Source: Epiperipatus broadwayi (Eukaryota > Onychophora > Udeonychophora > Euonychophora > Peripatidae). Taken from it: DNA of 64,000 nucleotides. Positions 35,373 to 48,193 of this stretch are shown here, one piece after another. The stretch spans positions 4,926,366 through 4,990,365 of the forward strand of contig JAQFVV010006271.1 in NCBI GenBank assembly GCA_028023455.1, given 5' to 3'. Position 1 is the stretch's first letter. Every line of letters begins with the position of its first letter. Position numbers and translations under genes: made by a program. The notes under the pieces are model-generated. The model did no database searches. It saw only the letters and a program-made list of their open reading frames with translations, and had not been told where the DNA came from.

Positions 35373-36035
35373 GCTTTGGATCTGAGAACACTTCAACTAG
35401 ATCTTAGGATCTAATGCAACCCTCCAGCAATTATCTTTTATCTGTACTTAACTACAAAACTATGAGAATGAACTTGAAAACATAAAAAATATTTTCAATC
35501 TAAGCTCAATAGCTTATATAGTCATATGGGTCTGAACTCAATTCAGCACCCATACATTTTGGTGTCTTTGGCTCTTTAACAACCATAGTCACCACTATCC
35601 TATTATGCAGGATTGGTGTTAAACCACAAAGCATCACATATCACCATCTCATACTAGCACATAATTGTTTATAAACAAGGCAAAACTCTCTCCATACAGT
35701 AGTGCCACCCTATGCTAAACAGAGTAATCAATTATAAACAATTATGTTCTAGTATGAGATGGTGATCATGTGATGCTTAGTGGTGTAACACCAATCCTGC
35801 CTAATAGGATAGTGGTGGCTATGGTTGTTAAAGAGCCAAAGACACCAAAATGTATGGGTGCTAAATTGAGTTCAGACCCATATGACTATATAAGCTATTG
35901 AGCTTAGATTGAAAATATTTTTTTATGTTTTCAATTTCATTCTCATAGTTTTGTAGTTAAGTACAAATAAAAGGTGGTTGCTGGAGGGTTGCATTAGATC
36001 CTAAGATCTAGTTGCAGTGCTCTCAGATCCAAAGC

Positions 36036-36077
36036 TCCTCACTGATGATGGCCACAAGCCAGAAACTAGTCTGGGAA
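36036..36077 (+). ncRNA. Hammerhead ribozyme, family B, plus arm
   Basis: Same motif: CTGATGA at 36042-36048, helix II TGGC/GCCA, GAAA, ACTAGT, GUC. Helix I TCCTCA/TGGGAA has one C-A mismatch. The core is intact. Confidence 0.85.
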
Positions 36078-36197
36078 TATTGGATGAGTAGGAATTAGAT
36101 AGGGATTTTATGCACAAGCCTTCTGGCATCCATTGATTACTCTGTTTAGCACAAGGTGGCACTACTGTATGGAGAGAGTTTTGCCTTGTTTATAAAC

Positions 36198-36385
36198 AAT
36201 TATGTGCTAGTATGAGATGATGATCATGTGATACTTATTTTATTAGTTACTATTACATAATTATTTTGTATACCTGGGAGAATTTCACTTCAATTATGTG
36301 CTAGTATGAGATGGTGTTCATGTGATTCTTATTTTATTAGTTACTATTACATAATTATTTTGTATACCCGGGAGAATTTCACTTT
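36198..36385 (+). repeat. 93-bp tandem duplication at the end of retrozyme B
   Basis: CAATTATGTGCTAGTATGAG through CGGGAGAATTTCACTT is present twice (36198 and 36291) with a few substitutions. Confidence 0.8.
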
Positions 36386-36649
36386 TTAATATAGCAATGG
36401 CAACTTAGGTGCCCAAGTAATAATGGTAGGATTTGGATAATATTATTCAGTAATAATAGAATTAAATAGACAAGAATGCAATTTATATTCATGATTTATT
36501 CAGTTATGATTATCATATTTTAACACTAAAAAGAATAAAAGATACACATTTAGTATTTGCTCATGGCCATTTTTATTATAAGAATTACCCAAAACTCAGT
36601 CTTACACATCCAAGCAGTAAATAATGTAGTTCAATCTAATTTTTGAACA

Positions 36650-37390
36650 GTTATATTTTAGCTAATTACATGACTAAAAAATTAAAATGCAAATTTCACA
36701 ATTTTAAGCATTAATTATAAAATCAAAACACAATTTTCCAATCCCAATTTATATCAATAATAAAAAGAAAAACAATTGTCAGTAATAATTAAAAAAATAA
36801 AATGGTATTTTCATACACTTTCACTTTATGTAATCATGGCAAATATTTTTCATTAATATACATTATGACATCTTACATCAATATTTCACAAATCAAAAAA
36901 CAATTTATATTTGCTACTTTAAATTTATATTTTCTAGTTTATTAAGCAATAATCCACTCATGACGATTGCTTATATCAATTTATATCAATATTTCAAAAT
37001 CAAAAGGCAATTTGCTTTTGGTAGTTTAAATTTAAATTTGCAAAATTATTAAGCAATTTATTCATGACCATTCCCTAATTACAATTTACATCAATATTTC
37101 AAAAGTCAAAAGGTAAGCAACACAATTTTCATCGTTATATTTTATCTAATCAGGTGACTAAAAATAGACACAAATATTTTAAATTAACATACATTATCAA
37201 AATTTACATTAATATTTCAAAAATCAAAAGGTAATTTAAATTTCCTAGTTTAAATTTATGTTTCCTAGTTTACTAAGCAATCTATTCATGTTCTTTTCTT
37301 ATTGCAATTTACATCAATATTTCAAAAATCAAAAAGCAATTTATGTTTGCTAGTTTATTAAGCAATCTACCCTTGACTATTTTTATAAAA
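36650..37390 (+). repeat. Tandem repeat of about 105 bp, about six units
   Basis: ATCAATATTTCAAAAATCAA recurs at about 36880, 36983, 37088, 37205 and 37308, together with TTTGCTAGTTTATTAAGCAA and TTCATGAC. The units are diverged. A shorter inverted array of the same sequence is at 49236-49740. Confidence 0.7.
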
Positions 37391-39407
37391 TGTCAACTTA
37401 CTTCTATAATTAAAAAAAATAGATTATATATATATATTATAACGGGATGACATTTAATCATCCCAGTTGATGCATGAAATATAACAGAAAGAATTATATT
37501 TAATGCTTGGAAATCATTAATTTAATGTTTCACAGTTGGGCTCACCAACCACAATGGAATGGATTATATTTAAAGTCTTAGTTGGTCTTGTTAAATATAA
37601 CTGGATGATTAAATATCTTAGAAAGAGGATATACATTTCACTACAATCGGACATTGGGTCTTCAGGTAGAATGCTAGAAATAAATCGATGAAATGCTAAG
37701 GCCATTCTTATATCTATCTTTATTATGCTAGATCAATAATTTTTAAATAAGTTTTATTATAATTTAGACTAGTTCTTCCATCTTTCATCCCTCTTTCAGT
37801 CACCATTATGCCACGATATTCAAACTCATGAAGAATTTGCAATTAGCTCTTTTCAGGGATAATTTCAAAACAAGTCATTATGTAATATGCCTTTATATAA
37901 GCATTAACTAATAATTGATATTCATATGATATTTATAATACTAACACATATATAATATAATTCAATAATGATTAGACAAAGAGATCCAGTTAATAACTCA
38001 ATATTTAATAAACAATAAAAAAAATAATGTAAAAGATAAATAAAATATTAATAAATAAATACAGATGAATTTTACCATTTTAAAAATATTAATAAATAAT
38101 ATTATTATCTAATACCCTATGATAAAATTCAATACTATAATAAACTTTCAAAAATTAAAGAAAATAGTTTAAATTAACATACATATAAAAACAATATCTG
38201 GATTCAAAAATTAATAATTTATATAACTTATTAATTTATTTACCATTCTTATTTATATATTTCATAATGACTAATATATAAATACTATTTACAATTATAA
38301 AACTTATATATTATATGTATTTTTAATAAATAAAATACATTAAATGTTTACTATATTATGTAGTAAATATAATATAATCCTGTTTAAAATATCTGTTAAA
38401 TAATATCTATTCTTTATATCCTTCATCTAATTTGATGAATTATTTCAAGCTTTTAATTTATATTTATAATATTAAATTTAGATATTCCTATTAAGATATA
38501 ATGATGCGATGCCAAATTTGAAATAAAAAAAAAAAAAAAAAAATAATAATAATAATAATAAACATATTAAAATATAATAAGTATTATTATATATATAAAT
38601 AAAGAAAGTAAAACTTATTTTACAGAGTTAAAAGTAGATATTTAAGTCAGTAGTTTTTAATTCTAATAAAGATCTTTTACGAAGTATATTATTAATCCAT
38701 TGGTATAATGATGATTTTATTTATCCTTAATTGGAAAACTATTAATAATATCCTATGATTTGATTGATATGAAATAAGATAAATATTCTTCTAATGTTGA
38801 TGATCTTATTCTCCATTTTTCTATTATCATTAGATGTTCTTTACAACTAATATTTCAAAATATTTTAAAATAGCATGTAAGTTGGCTTCGAAATATTTAC
38901 AATATAATGCTGTTCTACTCAAAGCATATTGTAATATTATATATATATAATTATTTTAAATATATATATAGGTGAGATAACGAAGTTTTAAAATAACGTA
39001 GTTTTCAAAAAAAAAAATTAAACAGATGTTATTTTCTTTTATATTGCTATTCCTTGTAAGATTTAATAGAAAATTTAAAATATTTTCCTTATAATCTTTA
39101 ATCCATAGATTTATCTTAATTTGGAAGAGTTAATATTTAAATTCCAAACATTGAACAGTAATATTTATAAAAGAAAAAGTTATTTTAAAAGAAATGATTT
39201 TCTTTTTCTTCTCTTTAATAACAAGAGAACGAATGAATCTCCTCATGTTTATTGTTTCAATTTCATGCTTAATTTGAATATTCATTATATCAATAGACAT
39301 TAAGATTTAATAATAAAATATATATAAAATTATTTATTTCAACTTCAAATCTTGCATTTACGCCCCAAAAAAACCTTGACATTAAGTATATATTGTTTAA
39401 AGATCAT
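37391..39407. other. Very AT-rich interval, nothing recognised
   Basis: Contains an A-run followed by (AAT)n at 38523-38561 and short (AT)n tracts. No domain-bearing frame. Confidence 0.5.
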
Positions 39408-39479
39408 ATATATATATATATATATATAAAATTCATATTTTGCGGGTTCATCCGTGTTAAAAACTTTTAATACCAATAC

Positions 39480-39519
39480 ACTGACGTTTCGACTTGGTCA
39501 CACAAGCCATCCACAGAGT
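39480..39519 (-). ncRNA. Hammerhead-like motif, PLE2 type, variant core
   Basis: Minus strand: helix I ACT/AGT, CTGTGGA (one change from CUGANGA), helix II GGCTTG/CAAGTC (6 pairs with one G-U), GAAAC, GTC, helix III ACGT. Shares the same core change with all PLE2-type copies. Confidence 0.6.
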
Positions 39520-39546
39520 TATAAAAAGGCTTTCTACCTTTTTATA

Positions 39547-39586
39547 ACTCTGTGGATGGCTTGTGTGACCAAGTCGAAACGTCAGT
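39547..39586 (+). ncRNA. Hammerhead-like motif, PLE2 type, variant core
   Basis: Mirror copy: CTGTGGA 39550-39556, helix II GGCTTG/CAAGTC, GAAAC 39576-39580, GTC, helix I ACT/AGT. Confidence 0.6.
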
Positions 39587-39652
39587 GTATTGGTATTAAA
39601 AGTTTTTAACACGGATGAACCCGCAAAATATGAATCTTTCTACCTTTTTATA

Positions 39653-39692
39653 ACTCTGTGGATGGCTTGTGTGACCAAGTCGAAACGTCAGT
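39653..39692 (+). ncRNA. Hammerhead-like motif, PLE2 type, variant core
   Basis: Tandem copy 106 bp further on: CTGTGGA 39656-39662, same helices, GAAAC, GTC. Confidence 0.6.
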
Positions 39693-39876
39693 GTATTGGT
39701 ATTAAAAGTTTTTAACACGGATGAACCCGCAAAATATGAATTTTATATATTTAACCCGTGCAAATCTTCGTTTTAACATATATATATATATATATATTCA
39801 AATAGATTTTATATTTATAAATAATTTCATTAGAGATAAAAGCACATTAGGCCAATAATAATAACTGGAAGTTACT

Positions 39877-39882
<6 letters not shown>

Positions 39883-39912
<30 letters not shown>
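39883..39912. repeat. (AT)n microsatellite next to retrozyme A
   Basis: About 30 bp of AT directly before the inverted family A copy. Another AT tract (40221-40240) follows it. Confidence 0.9.
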
Positions 39913-39913
<1 letters not shown>

Positions 39914-39914
<1 letters not shown>

Positions 39915-40220
39915 CAATAGATGGTGTTATACCAAAAACACCTTCAAGCGTTTGTTTACATAAACATCAGAGCGAGTATTTCACTATCTCTAACTTAATT
40001 TCCACCTTCATATCATGATTTCAAGCTATTTGCTGTCCTTCACTGATGATAGCAAATAGCTTGAAATCATGATATGAAGGTGGAAATTAAGTTAGAGATA
40101 GTGAAATACTCACTCTGACATTTATGTAAACAAACGCTTGAAGGTGTTTTTGGTATAACACCATCTATTGTCATAAATACAAGCGTATGCAAGTTTTTAA
40201 CTTGTGTTTTTTATTTTTCA
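39914..40220. mobile_element. Retrozyme family A, palindromic partial copy
   Basis: 39914-40034 is an almost perfect reverse complement of 40051-40172, separated by 16 nt that contain the 5' half of the ribozyme. The turn-around therefore lies inside the hammerhead. The plus arm continues to the family A end (AAGTTTTTAACTTG). Confidence 0.8.
40037..40080 (+). ncRNA. Hammerhead ribozyme, family A, best-preserved copy
   Basis: Helix I CCTTCA/TGAAGG (6 perfect pairs), CTGATGA 40043-40049, helix II AGC-AAATA-GCT, GAAA, palindromic ATCATGAT, cleavage site AUA. Confidence 0.75.
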
Positions 40221-40240
40221 TATATATATATATATATATT

Positions 40241-43200
40241 GAAATAGAAACCTTCTAATCTCTTTTCCGTTTCATCATCAACCTAAAGATCTACTCAACT
40301 GAACTAGTTTCAAACCTATCTTACATATAAAAATGTTATATATAAGTCTAGCATTAAAACTTTGCTATCATGGCCGCTTGAATGGCATCATCCATTTACA
40401 TATGAAAATACGCTATAATTATACAGGTTTGATAAAATTATAGTGTAGAAATTCTCATAATTTTTCATAAAATGTTTTATTAATTTTCAGTCAATTCTTA
40501 ATTATATTTGCTATTATATTCGTATGTGGATGGATAATTTAAACCTTGGAATGATGGTATAATGATTTGTATATATATTTAAGTTTAAATAAAAAGATAT
40601 AGTGTAAAATGTTTTCTTTAAAATATATTTAACAGTTTTCTGATTTAATATTTTATAGATATAGCTGAAACTAAAGTATTTTTTATAAGATCTGTCAAAT
40701 ATGTTTTTTTTAATAAACATTATAAAGAAAATATGTTAAAACTTAAAATAAAAATTATCTGTTTATAATTAAAAATGAGAAATTTGTGTAAACAAGAAAT
40801 CAATTAGTGACCACACCCGGAGTAAAAGTAAAATCTAGTTTACTGATTGATTTTGTTTCAACAAAAGACTTTATCATTAAATCAGAATACTGTTACTTCT
40901 GCTAAGCTTTAACATTTTATAACACCTAAAAAGGAACTGAATTAGTGAAACCTGAATCAAATTATATGATTTATATATTTTAATAATTTTTAAGTAATTT
41001 AAAAATAACACCTCAGAGACTTTATCAGTAGTAGAAATTAGATTATATGATTTTGTTTTAATTAAAAGTCAATTGGTCCTGAGGCAAATGAAATTCCAAA
41101 AAGGTGTTAAGGCTTAGTGGACATATATAAATAGGCCATATTTTAAGCGGGAAGATATACTCCATTTTGCTTTTGAAGAGCTGTTGCTATGAAAAGCTAA
41201 AAATTTGTTAATTTAACTATGGCCTGCTAGTCAGGCAAGAATTGCTGCCATCCCCATGATGGAATGCCGAAGTTCAATCCATCCAATGCCGAAGCAACAA
41301 CCAACAATCTTATACCAAATAAAAGATGTTGTAAGCCACTAAAAGGGATTTGCCTTCGTTCCAATTTCCATCCAGCTACAGAAACATCATTTTAAATTGT
41401 CTCCCAACTAAATTGAAGATGCCATAACCCTCCAAAGAACTCACCTTCATGCCAGCTCGAGTATCTACAGTCCAACTATAGGAGAATGGTCTTAATATTA
41501 CTAAAATCACAGAGTTCTGTGTAAAATTCAAAATGATGATTATTTCTTCAAAATCATGTTAGCTAACCCTATTAATGTAAACTCTGTCTTTAAGGTAAAC
41601 TCTGTCTTAATTGTCTAATATTTGAATACTATAATGACCTACTTATGCTCAATTTCTTTATTGATTTAATGTTTTGCTATATAACTTGATCACTGCAGTT
41701 TATTTACTTTTCTTTTGATTATTTTAATAATTATTAATTATGCCTACATTTTGAAACAGCGTGCATTTAATTACAAAATATGTTTCTTTTTTAAGATATA
41801 ATTTAAAATCTTCGAATTGTTAGTTATTATAATGTCATTTTGCACACTGTCTCAAACCCTATTTTTAAATAATGGTGACCCTTTGTGCTGGTTATTATTT
41901 TGTCATTTAGTAAATAATTAGTGTGAATATAAAATGTGGCTTATAAATCCAAATTCACAACCTTTAATTTATGTTACTAATGATTAAACTAGCCTGGAGT
42001 GTAATCATAAGTATATTTTTTTAGTAAAGTATTTGTAAGTCCCTTAAATATACCCCCCCCCTTTAAATGTTTAGTAGTTATAGATACCTAAAGAGATTGA
42101 ACAGGATAAAGTAAAGTTTCTATATATATATATATTCCTGTCAGTAGCATATCGTATTTCTCTTGCTACAGAAGAGTTGGCTCTTTTGATCTGATAAACT
42201 AGTGTTTCTTTAATGTATAATATTTAATTTATAATATACTTCGGCTTGGCGGATGGAAAATTTATTAATATTTTCTTGTTGTGCTGTTTCTTTTTTGATA
42301 TATATAAGATGGAACCATCGTAAGTCCAGCCCATCTTCCTTTATTATGGGTAGTGCAGTAGCTAAAACTGAGATAAGGGCCAGATTAGTATGTAAGTCCC
42401 CCCAACTCTTATGAACCCAATAAAGGTTCCCATTTAGCAGCATGACGACTGGTTATTGGGTAAACCAGTGTTGGTCACAAGAACCTTAAAAAGCTATTCT
42501 TCCATCTGCAGAACAACTTTAATATTATATTTTACTTGTGCCTAGCATGTTAGTAAAATCACTATAGCCAATTCTGCCTCTTTAATATGCAGTCTTCGGC
42601 ATTGATCTGAATCATTCTTGAAAACCTGTTCGATCTAAAGCTATCTGGGATGCTTGATATGCCCATATTTAATATTAAATTTATTATAATCACATATATT
42701 ATTATGTTTTACTCCAGACTTGGTTTGATTTCATGTATAATAGCCACTCAAACTGATGATGAATGGGCATAACTACTAAGTGGAATGTAGTGATTTGTTA
42801 TATAGCATGATATTTGTCTACATTAAATAATAGCAACAAACCTATTCACCAACATATCAATTATTGTTTAAATGGCCTAGAGTAATATTACTTAATAAAT
42901 AAAATGCCTGGTGCATTTGCCAATGCTAAATAATGTTATATCAAAATACATCTGAAATTGTCAATAAATATATTTTATAATTCATCATATAGCAGTTTCT
43001 GTCTCATTATTGAGTCAATCAAATTCACTAATTGACCATAACTATTCATTAATAAAGCCCTATTAATTAATATATTAGATTTTATCTTTGGAATGTCTCT
43101 AGTATTAAGTTGGTTACGTATATGTTTAAGTCCATGATTCTTATTGTTTTCTCCGATTTGTTAGTGGGCTGGATTAAGAATTAAATCTCGTATCCCATCA

Positions 43201-43356
43201 TTGTTATGTTGTCCATTAGATGATTTATCTGGGGCTTAGAGAGTGGGTTCGAATTCAGGCTGGTTTGTGACCTAAATCTCATGCTTGACTGGGTTTGAAG
43301 TACATTTTGTGAGTCCCAGCTCATGTTAGATGGATAAACATATTTTGACCGGTACA
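40241..43356. other. Interval without recognised gene
   Basis: Short frames occur (for example 42210-42443 on the minus strand) but show no known motif. A TATA-like ATATATAAATAGG at about 41126 and more balanced composition at 41.1-41.5 and 42.1-43.3 kb hint at unidentified repeats. A possible small (AT)n is at 42121. Confidence 0.4.
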
Positions 43357-46060
43357 ATATATATATATATATATATATTGTAGCCTCAACTTTTACTCAG
43401 TGCAATCTTTAACTTATTTAACCTCAAGAAACTCTCATTTATTTCAAGTAGCCAGTCAATTGAATTTAATATTAACTTTAGGATCAAACAAGGATGGCTA
43501 GGGTGTTTATCTATTAATATTAACAATAAGATCAAGTATACACAGGTTCCAAATTGCAAGTATAAATCGTAATGCCCACCAGAGATCATCATTATTAGTC
43601 ATGTTTAGGACTATAGAAGATAATGGATAAAGTAATTAAATTGTCTCTCAAAAAAAATAATATTGATAAAACCATTAAATCTGTGTGGTCTTAATTTCAA
43701 ACCTAGCATTAGTCATGCAAATATTTCATGATAAATTCATTATTAAATTTATAATAATGAGACAATTTTCTTCCACAACTTTATTATAAATATCTGATCT
43801 TGAGTGGTAACTACGGAAAATGTGATATACATTTCTCATTTATATATGACTGGAAATAAATCAGTAATCAATGCAGAGAACTCATAATTTATGTTCATAA
43901 TATAAAATTATTATTTAATTTAATACAAGATAAAAATTATCATAAATAAATCCTCCCCATTTAATGCCATTACTTTATTTGTCGTTCTCAGCATCTATCA
44001 GTTTCAACTGCTACAATTGTATAACACGGAATGTCTGTGTTATGTTCTCTAATATAAGAACCCTTGTCTTATTTCTTTAAACACACATATTCATTTCAAT
44101 CAACTGTCAATGCATGATCACTATTCTAATAATAGTATAATAATTTTAATATAATATGCTATTTGACTTCCAAACTAGCTCTTAGATTAATAATCGAACT
44201 GCTCTTTCTCAAGGTCTATATCTGTCAAGAGGTGCACTTATAAGCGATTACATTGTAATGGATATGATCCCAAATATGCTAAATTAAATTTTAATACGAG
44301 TTTACTGGTGGGAATCACTCTTAATACTGAGAGCAGGAAAGCGATTTTATGTCTGCTCCTAATATTCACAACATTACAATGAACCAAATGATTAAATTTA
44401 TTAAATTTAAATTAACTATTCCCTGTAATTTTATTTTATATTATGTAATCTGTTGAACCATATTTATCTAATAATTTTACATCTGTTATATGTTGCCAAA
44501 GTTAACTATGGAAGCAAAACAAGGACATTAATCATATAAATCAATCAAAAGTTACTTATGTAAGTAATTTATAGGAATAAATCATAAATTTAGATTATGC
44601 AAATAAACTATGAAAATAAATTATGTGAAAATGAATTATGTAAAAGCAAATCATGTAAAAATGAATTACGTAAAAATGAATTATATGAATCGAATATGGA
44701 AACAATCAATATAAAAACCAATACTGTAAATCAATCATAGAACTAAATTATGAATATAAAAAAATGAGTTATGTCAATCGAATATGGAAACAAATCATCA
44801 ATATAAAAAATTAATACTGTAAATCAATCATGGAATCAATTATCAATATAAAAATCACTTATTTAAATACGAACTACTATTAGTTTTAAATATAGGTGCT
44901 GGATGTAAATTCTGGAGATATTTGAAACATTAAAACACAAGACACAGTGTAATTTTATAACAATAATAAATTTTTATTACAGTAATAATAATGATAATAA
45001 ATAAAAATAGAAACACACTTAAATATAATATTGTTACACTCAAATATATGATATCAGATCTACTAAAAACTAATATTTATGATATGAATACATATTTAAA
45101 TTAACTAATTTTCTAAATGACTTATTCATTGTTTTGACCCACTTATTTATCAAATATTTTTTTAAAAAAATGCTTACGCATGGAATCAGAATTCCTTATT
45201 TTTAACGTTAAGAAAACCTATAAATTCCTACTCTCCTTTTTATTGCAAACATTATCAATTGGACTATTCCAAAATAATTTATCCGTTTTAGTTATTCTAA
45301 CCAGCAATAATAAATTATTATCAATTTGTAAATTATTTCAACAAGCAATAACTTTTACATTTCTTATGAAGAAGGATGATGTGACATGAAAAATCTTTTA
45401 CTGGTCTTGCAGATGTGTTTAAATTCAAAAACCACAATTTTATGTGCATGCCTGCCAGATATTCATGTTTTTCGACCGTATATATTTTGATATGTCAGCA
45501 TGTTGCCCTAGCTTGACGACACTCAATTTACCATCCTTCACAAAAATTGACCCAGATCGGTTAGCTTCTAAATTAAAATCTTTGTCATGCCCCCATCAAC
45601 ACACATACATCTGACTGAAATACTTATCCTGTTGAGGCAACTTTTATTTTGTCCTACATAAGAAAAACACTCTACATATTTCACATCACCATGCAGTATT
45701 TTATAACACGCACACATCATTGTCTTGGTAAGGGGAATTAAAAAACAACAACAACTCCTAACTTCAAATGTCTGCTTTAGCCAGAGAGAGGTCTCCCATA
45801 GGACCTAGAATCATGTGAAGAACTTTTGTCTATACACTTACTCTATATAGGCATGCACAACATTTTCTCCAACTCAACAATAACTTTATTAATAATTCCC
45901 TACTTTAATAAAATAAATGGAGTGGAAACTGTCCTTATCTCCTACTGCCTTAGTAACTAAATTATGAAATAGTTATTTCCCAGCTATGAAGTGGTAAGAT
46001 AACTCTACTTCAATAATAACAAGCATTTATAGCTTTACATATGTCCACCCATACATCAAT
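43357..46060 (-). repeat. Dispersed repeat R1, copy 2 (inverted relative to copy 1)
   Basis: Diverged reverse complement of 24766-27206. It begins at an (AT)n tract with GTAGCCTCAACTTT and includes GCCCACCAGAGATCATCAT, GTCGTTCTCAGCATCTATCA, TATAGGTGCTGGATG and AAATAGTTATTTCCCAGC. No ORF was recognised. The tandem-like stretch at 44580-44830 is rich in AAATCAT and GAATTATGT motifs. Confidence 0.65.
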
Positions 46061-48133
46061 TACAGTCTAGATAAATGACAAAGACTAACCAGATCTCGAA
46101 TCAAAACATATGAAATATCTCAATTTTAAACAGTCAAGCCAACACCATACACCTAATATTTATATTAATAACAGATCATCAACACTTGGTTTTTCACATG
46201 ACCATCCAATCACTCTTCATATATCTAATATTAAGCATAAAAAAAATTTGTTAAGAATAAAAAAAAATATTTTGTATAATTTTTTCTTTCTTTTTTTTTT
46301 TTTTGTAATTACGTAAGAATTTAAACTTCAATGGGATCAAAATAATTTTCCCTTCTTTCCTTTAAACATTTTAAAACATAAAAAAATTAAATTAATATAA
46401 TCTTAAAGTTTCTGAAAAAGCATGCTACATGTTATATAAACAAAGTGAAATAAAGAATAAATATTAAACATTATGATAGTTTCTTTCCACTGTCTTTGCC
46501 TTCAATGTTATTGTCCATCAGTTAATTACTGTATTTAGTTCATTTTATTTGGAGATAGCTATATTGACACATGGCACAGACAGTTACTTTTAATAAAAAT
46601 CTATATAAAATGCACAGATAGTTCTTTTAATCAAAAGGTATATAAATGATTAAAAGAGTTCTGCTGATTACCTTTCCATTTTGATGAGTTTCTTCCTGGG
46701 TTCGAATTCATTTGTTTCCTCTTTTTTTCATTTTAAGGCTACAGTCAACAAGTAGATTCTGATTATTAAACATGAATTGGCTTTTAAACATTATACAGAA
46801 GTTTGCTGTTGTTTCTTCAAACAAATTTTAACCAGCCAAATAATTATTGCAATATGAATTGGTCTTTTAATATTATATAGCAGTTTGATAGTTCTTTCCT
46901 TAAATGAATTTTTAATAAGCCAAATAGATAAATTGTGATATTCAGCATGTAATATTTTATTAAAAGTTGATTTCTACATAATTGACTTTAGGGAAAAAAT
47001 ATGTACCACTTATATATGAATTAGAAATTCATATCTTGGTTATACTGTAAACTTCTTAAGCATATTATTAAACTCTGAGAAAGAAAAAATAAAAAAAAAA
47101 TCAGAGAAAAAAAACTTTCAGAGATAAAATTATTCGAATTAGCCAGTTGGTTCTGAATTAGTAAAAGTCCCCCCCCCCTTCATTTTCTCCAGCCCTTTTA
47201 TATTCACAAGGAAGGGGAAGAAAAAATATTTGTCAACCCTTCTTTCTATATTTGGTTCTTCTCAAACTTTAATTAAAACTCCCTCTCAGAATGACCACTT
47301 CAAAAACCAATTATTACTTGTCAGTTCTAATGATTTTTCTTACCTCAAATTATACCATATGGTTAAACACATTATTGGTTAATTTATGAAAAAGCAATTA
47401 AAAGAAAATCCAATTAAAAGTTAAGCTTACTGACAATTTTTGGTAAAATAGATCTTACATTCCTTCACTTAAAAAATTTCTAATTTATATTTATATTTTA
47501 GAGCTAGGAATAATAAATTAGAACAGATTCATTTTTTACACTTATCATGAATAATATAGAACACTATATCAATTTCTATAAAGGAAAGTAAAAAAAATCA
47601 AACCCATATATCTGTATCACACACACATAAATATGCAGAACATTCAATAGAAAACTGCTTATTCAGATTACACAAGCATAAAATATCCATTATAATTTCT
47701 GATAATCATAACAAAATATCCATTATAAATTCTTATCATTTTAAGCCTATTCTCTTGAAAAGAAACTGTCAAACTAAAGCTACTGATAACTAATTCAATT
47801 TCAATTTTCACCAACTTTTTATTAATAAACATTAAAATTCATAAAGACTTTATCTTAGCCATATAAATATTTATTTCTCAATTATCATATTGGTAAATTA
47901 TTATAGCACATGCAAAAAAAAAATCAAAAATCAACCCCCCTTGCATTAAATAATGCCAGCTGTATTTTATACAAACACAAACTGTATCTCTATATATGTT
48001 ACATTTGAGCTATACAGTTATTGATTTTTCAAATAAAACTTTTCATATTTTCTTACATAAAAAAAAAAAAAAATTGCCTACAATTAGTTTCATTTTCTTA
48101 CAATTGATTTATAGATGAAATAAACCAAAGGTC

Positions 48134-48135
<2 letters not shown>
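46061..48135. other. AT-rich interval, nothing recognised
   Basis: Poly-T, poly-A and poly-C runs only. No domain-bearing frame. Confidence 0.5.

Positions 48136-48190
<55 letters not shown>
48136..48190. repeat. (AT)n microsatellite
   Basis: About 55 bp of AT. Confidence 0.97.

Positions 48191-48193
<3 letters not shown>

Larger units (their letters stand above)
35218..36240. mobile_element. Retrozyme family B, head-to-head inverted dimer
   Basis: A minus-oriented unit (about 35218-35728) meets a plus-oriented unit (about 35731-36240) at ATTATAAACAATTAT. The repeated GGCAAAACTCTCTCCATACA (35223 and 35679) and AAACAATTATGTGCTAG segments give a monomer of about 456-459 bp. The block CAGACCCATATGACTATATA resembles the CAGACCCATAT of family C. 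No ORF. Both arms carry a well-formed hammerhead. Confidence 0.8.
39427..39797. mobile_element. PLE2-type terminal repeats: inverted pair plus tandem copy
   Basis: The PLE terminus (GCGGGTTCATCCGTGTTAAA through the hammerhead region to TATAAAAAGG) occurs in minus orientation at 39427-39535 and as its mirror in plus orientation. The plus copy is repeated once more with a 106-bp period. An outer end, GTGCAAATCTTCGTTTTAAC, matches 51948-51967 (reverse complement). All protein-coding sequence has been lost. (AT)n tracts lie on both sides. Confidence 0.75.

Noticed and set aside
36650-37390. Regularly spaced repeats resembling a CRISPR array
   Set aside because: Units are about 105 bp, diverged and contiguous without unique spacers, and the DNA is eukaryotic.
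42210-42443. 77-codon minus-strand frame as a gene
   Set aside because: No recognisable domain, no extension upstream and no splice context. It may belong to an unidentified repeat.
43248-43262. GGGTTCGAATTC, a B-box-like sequence
   Set aside because: No A-box or cloverleaf upstream. A chance match.
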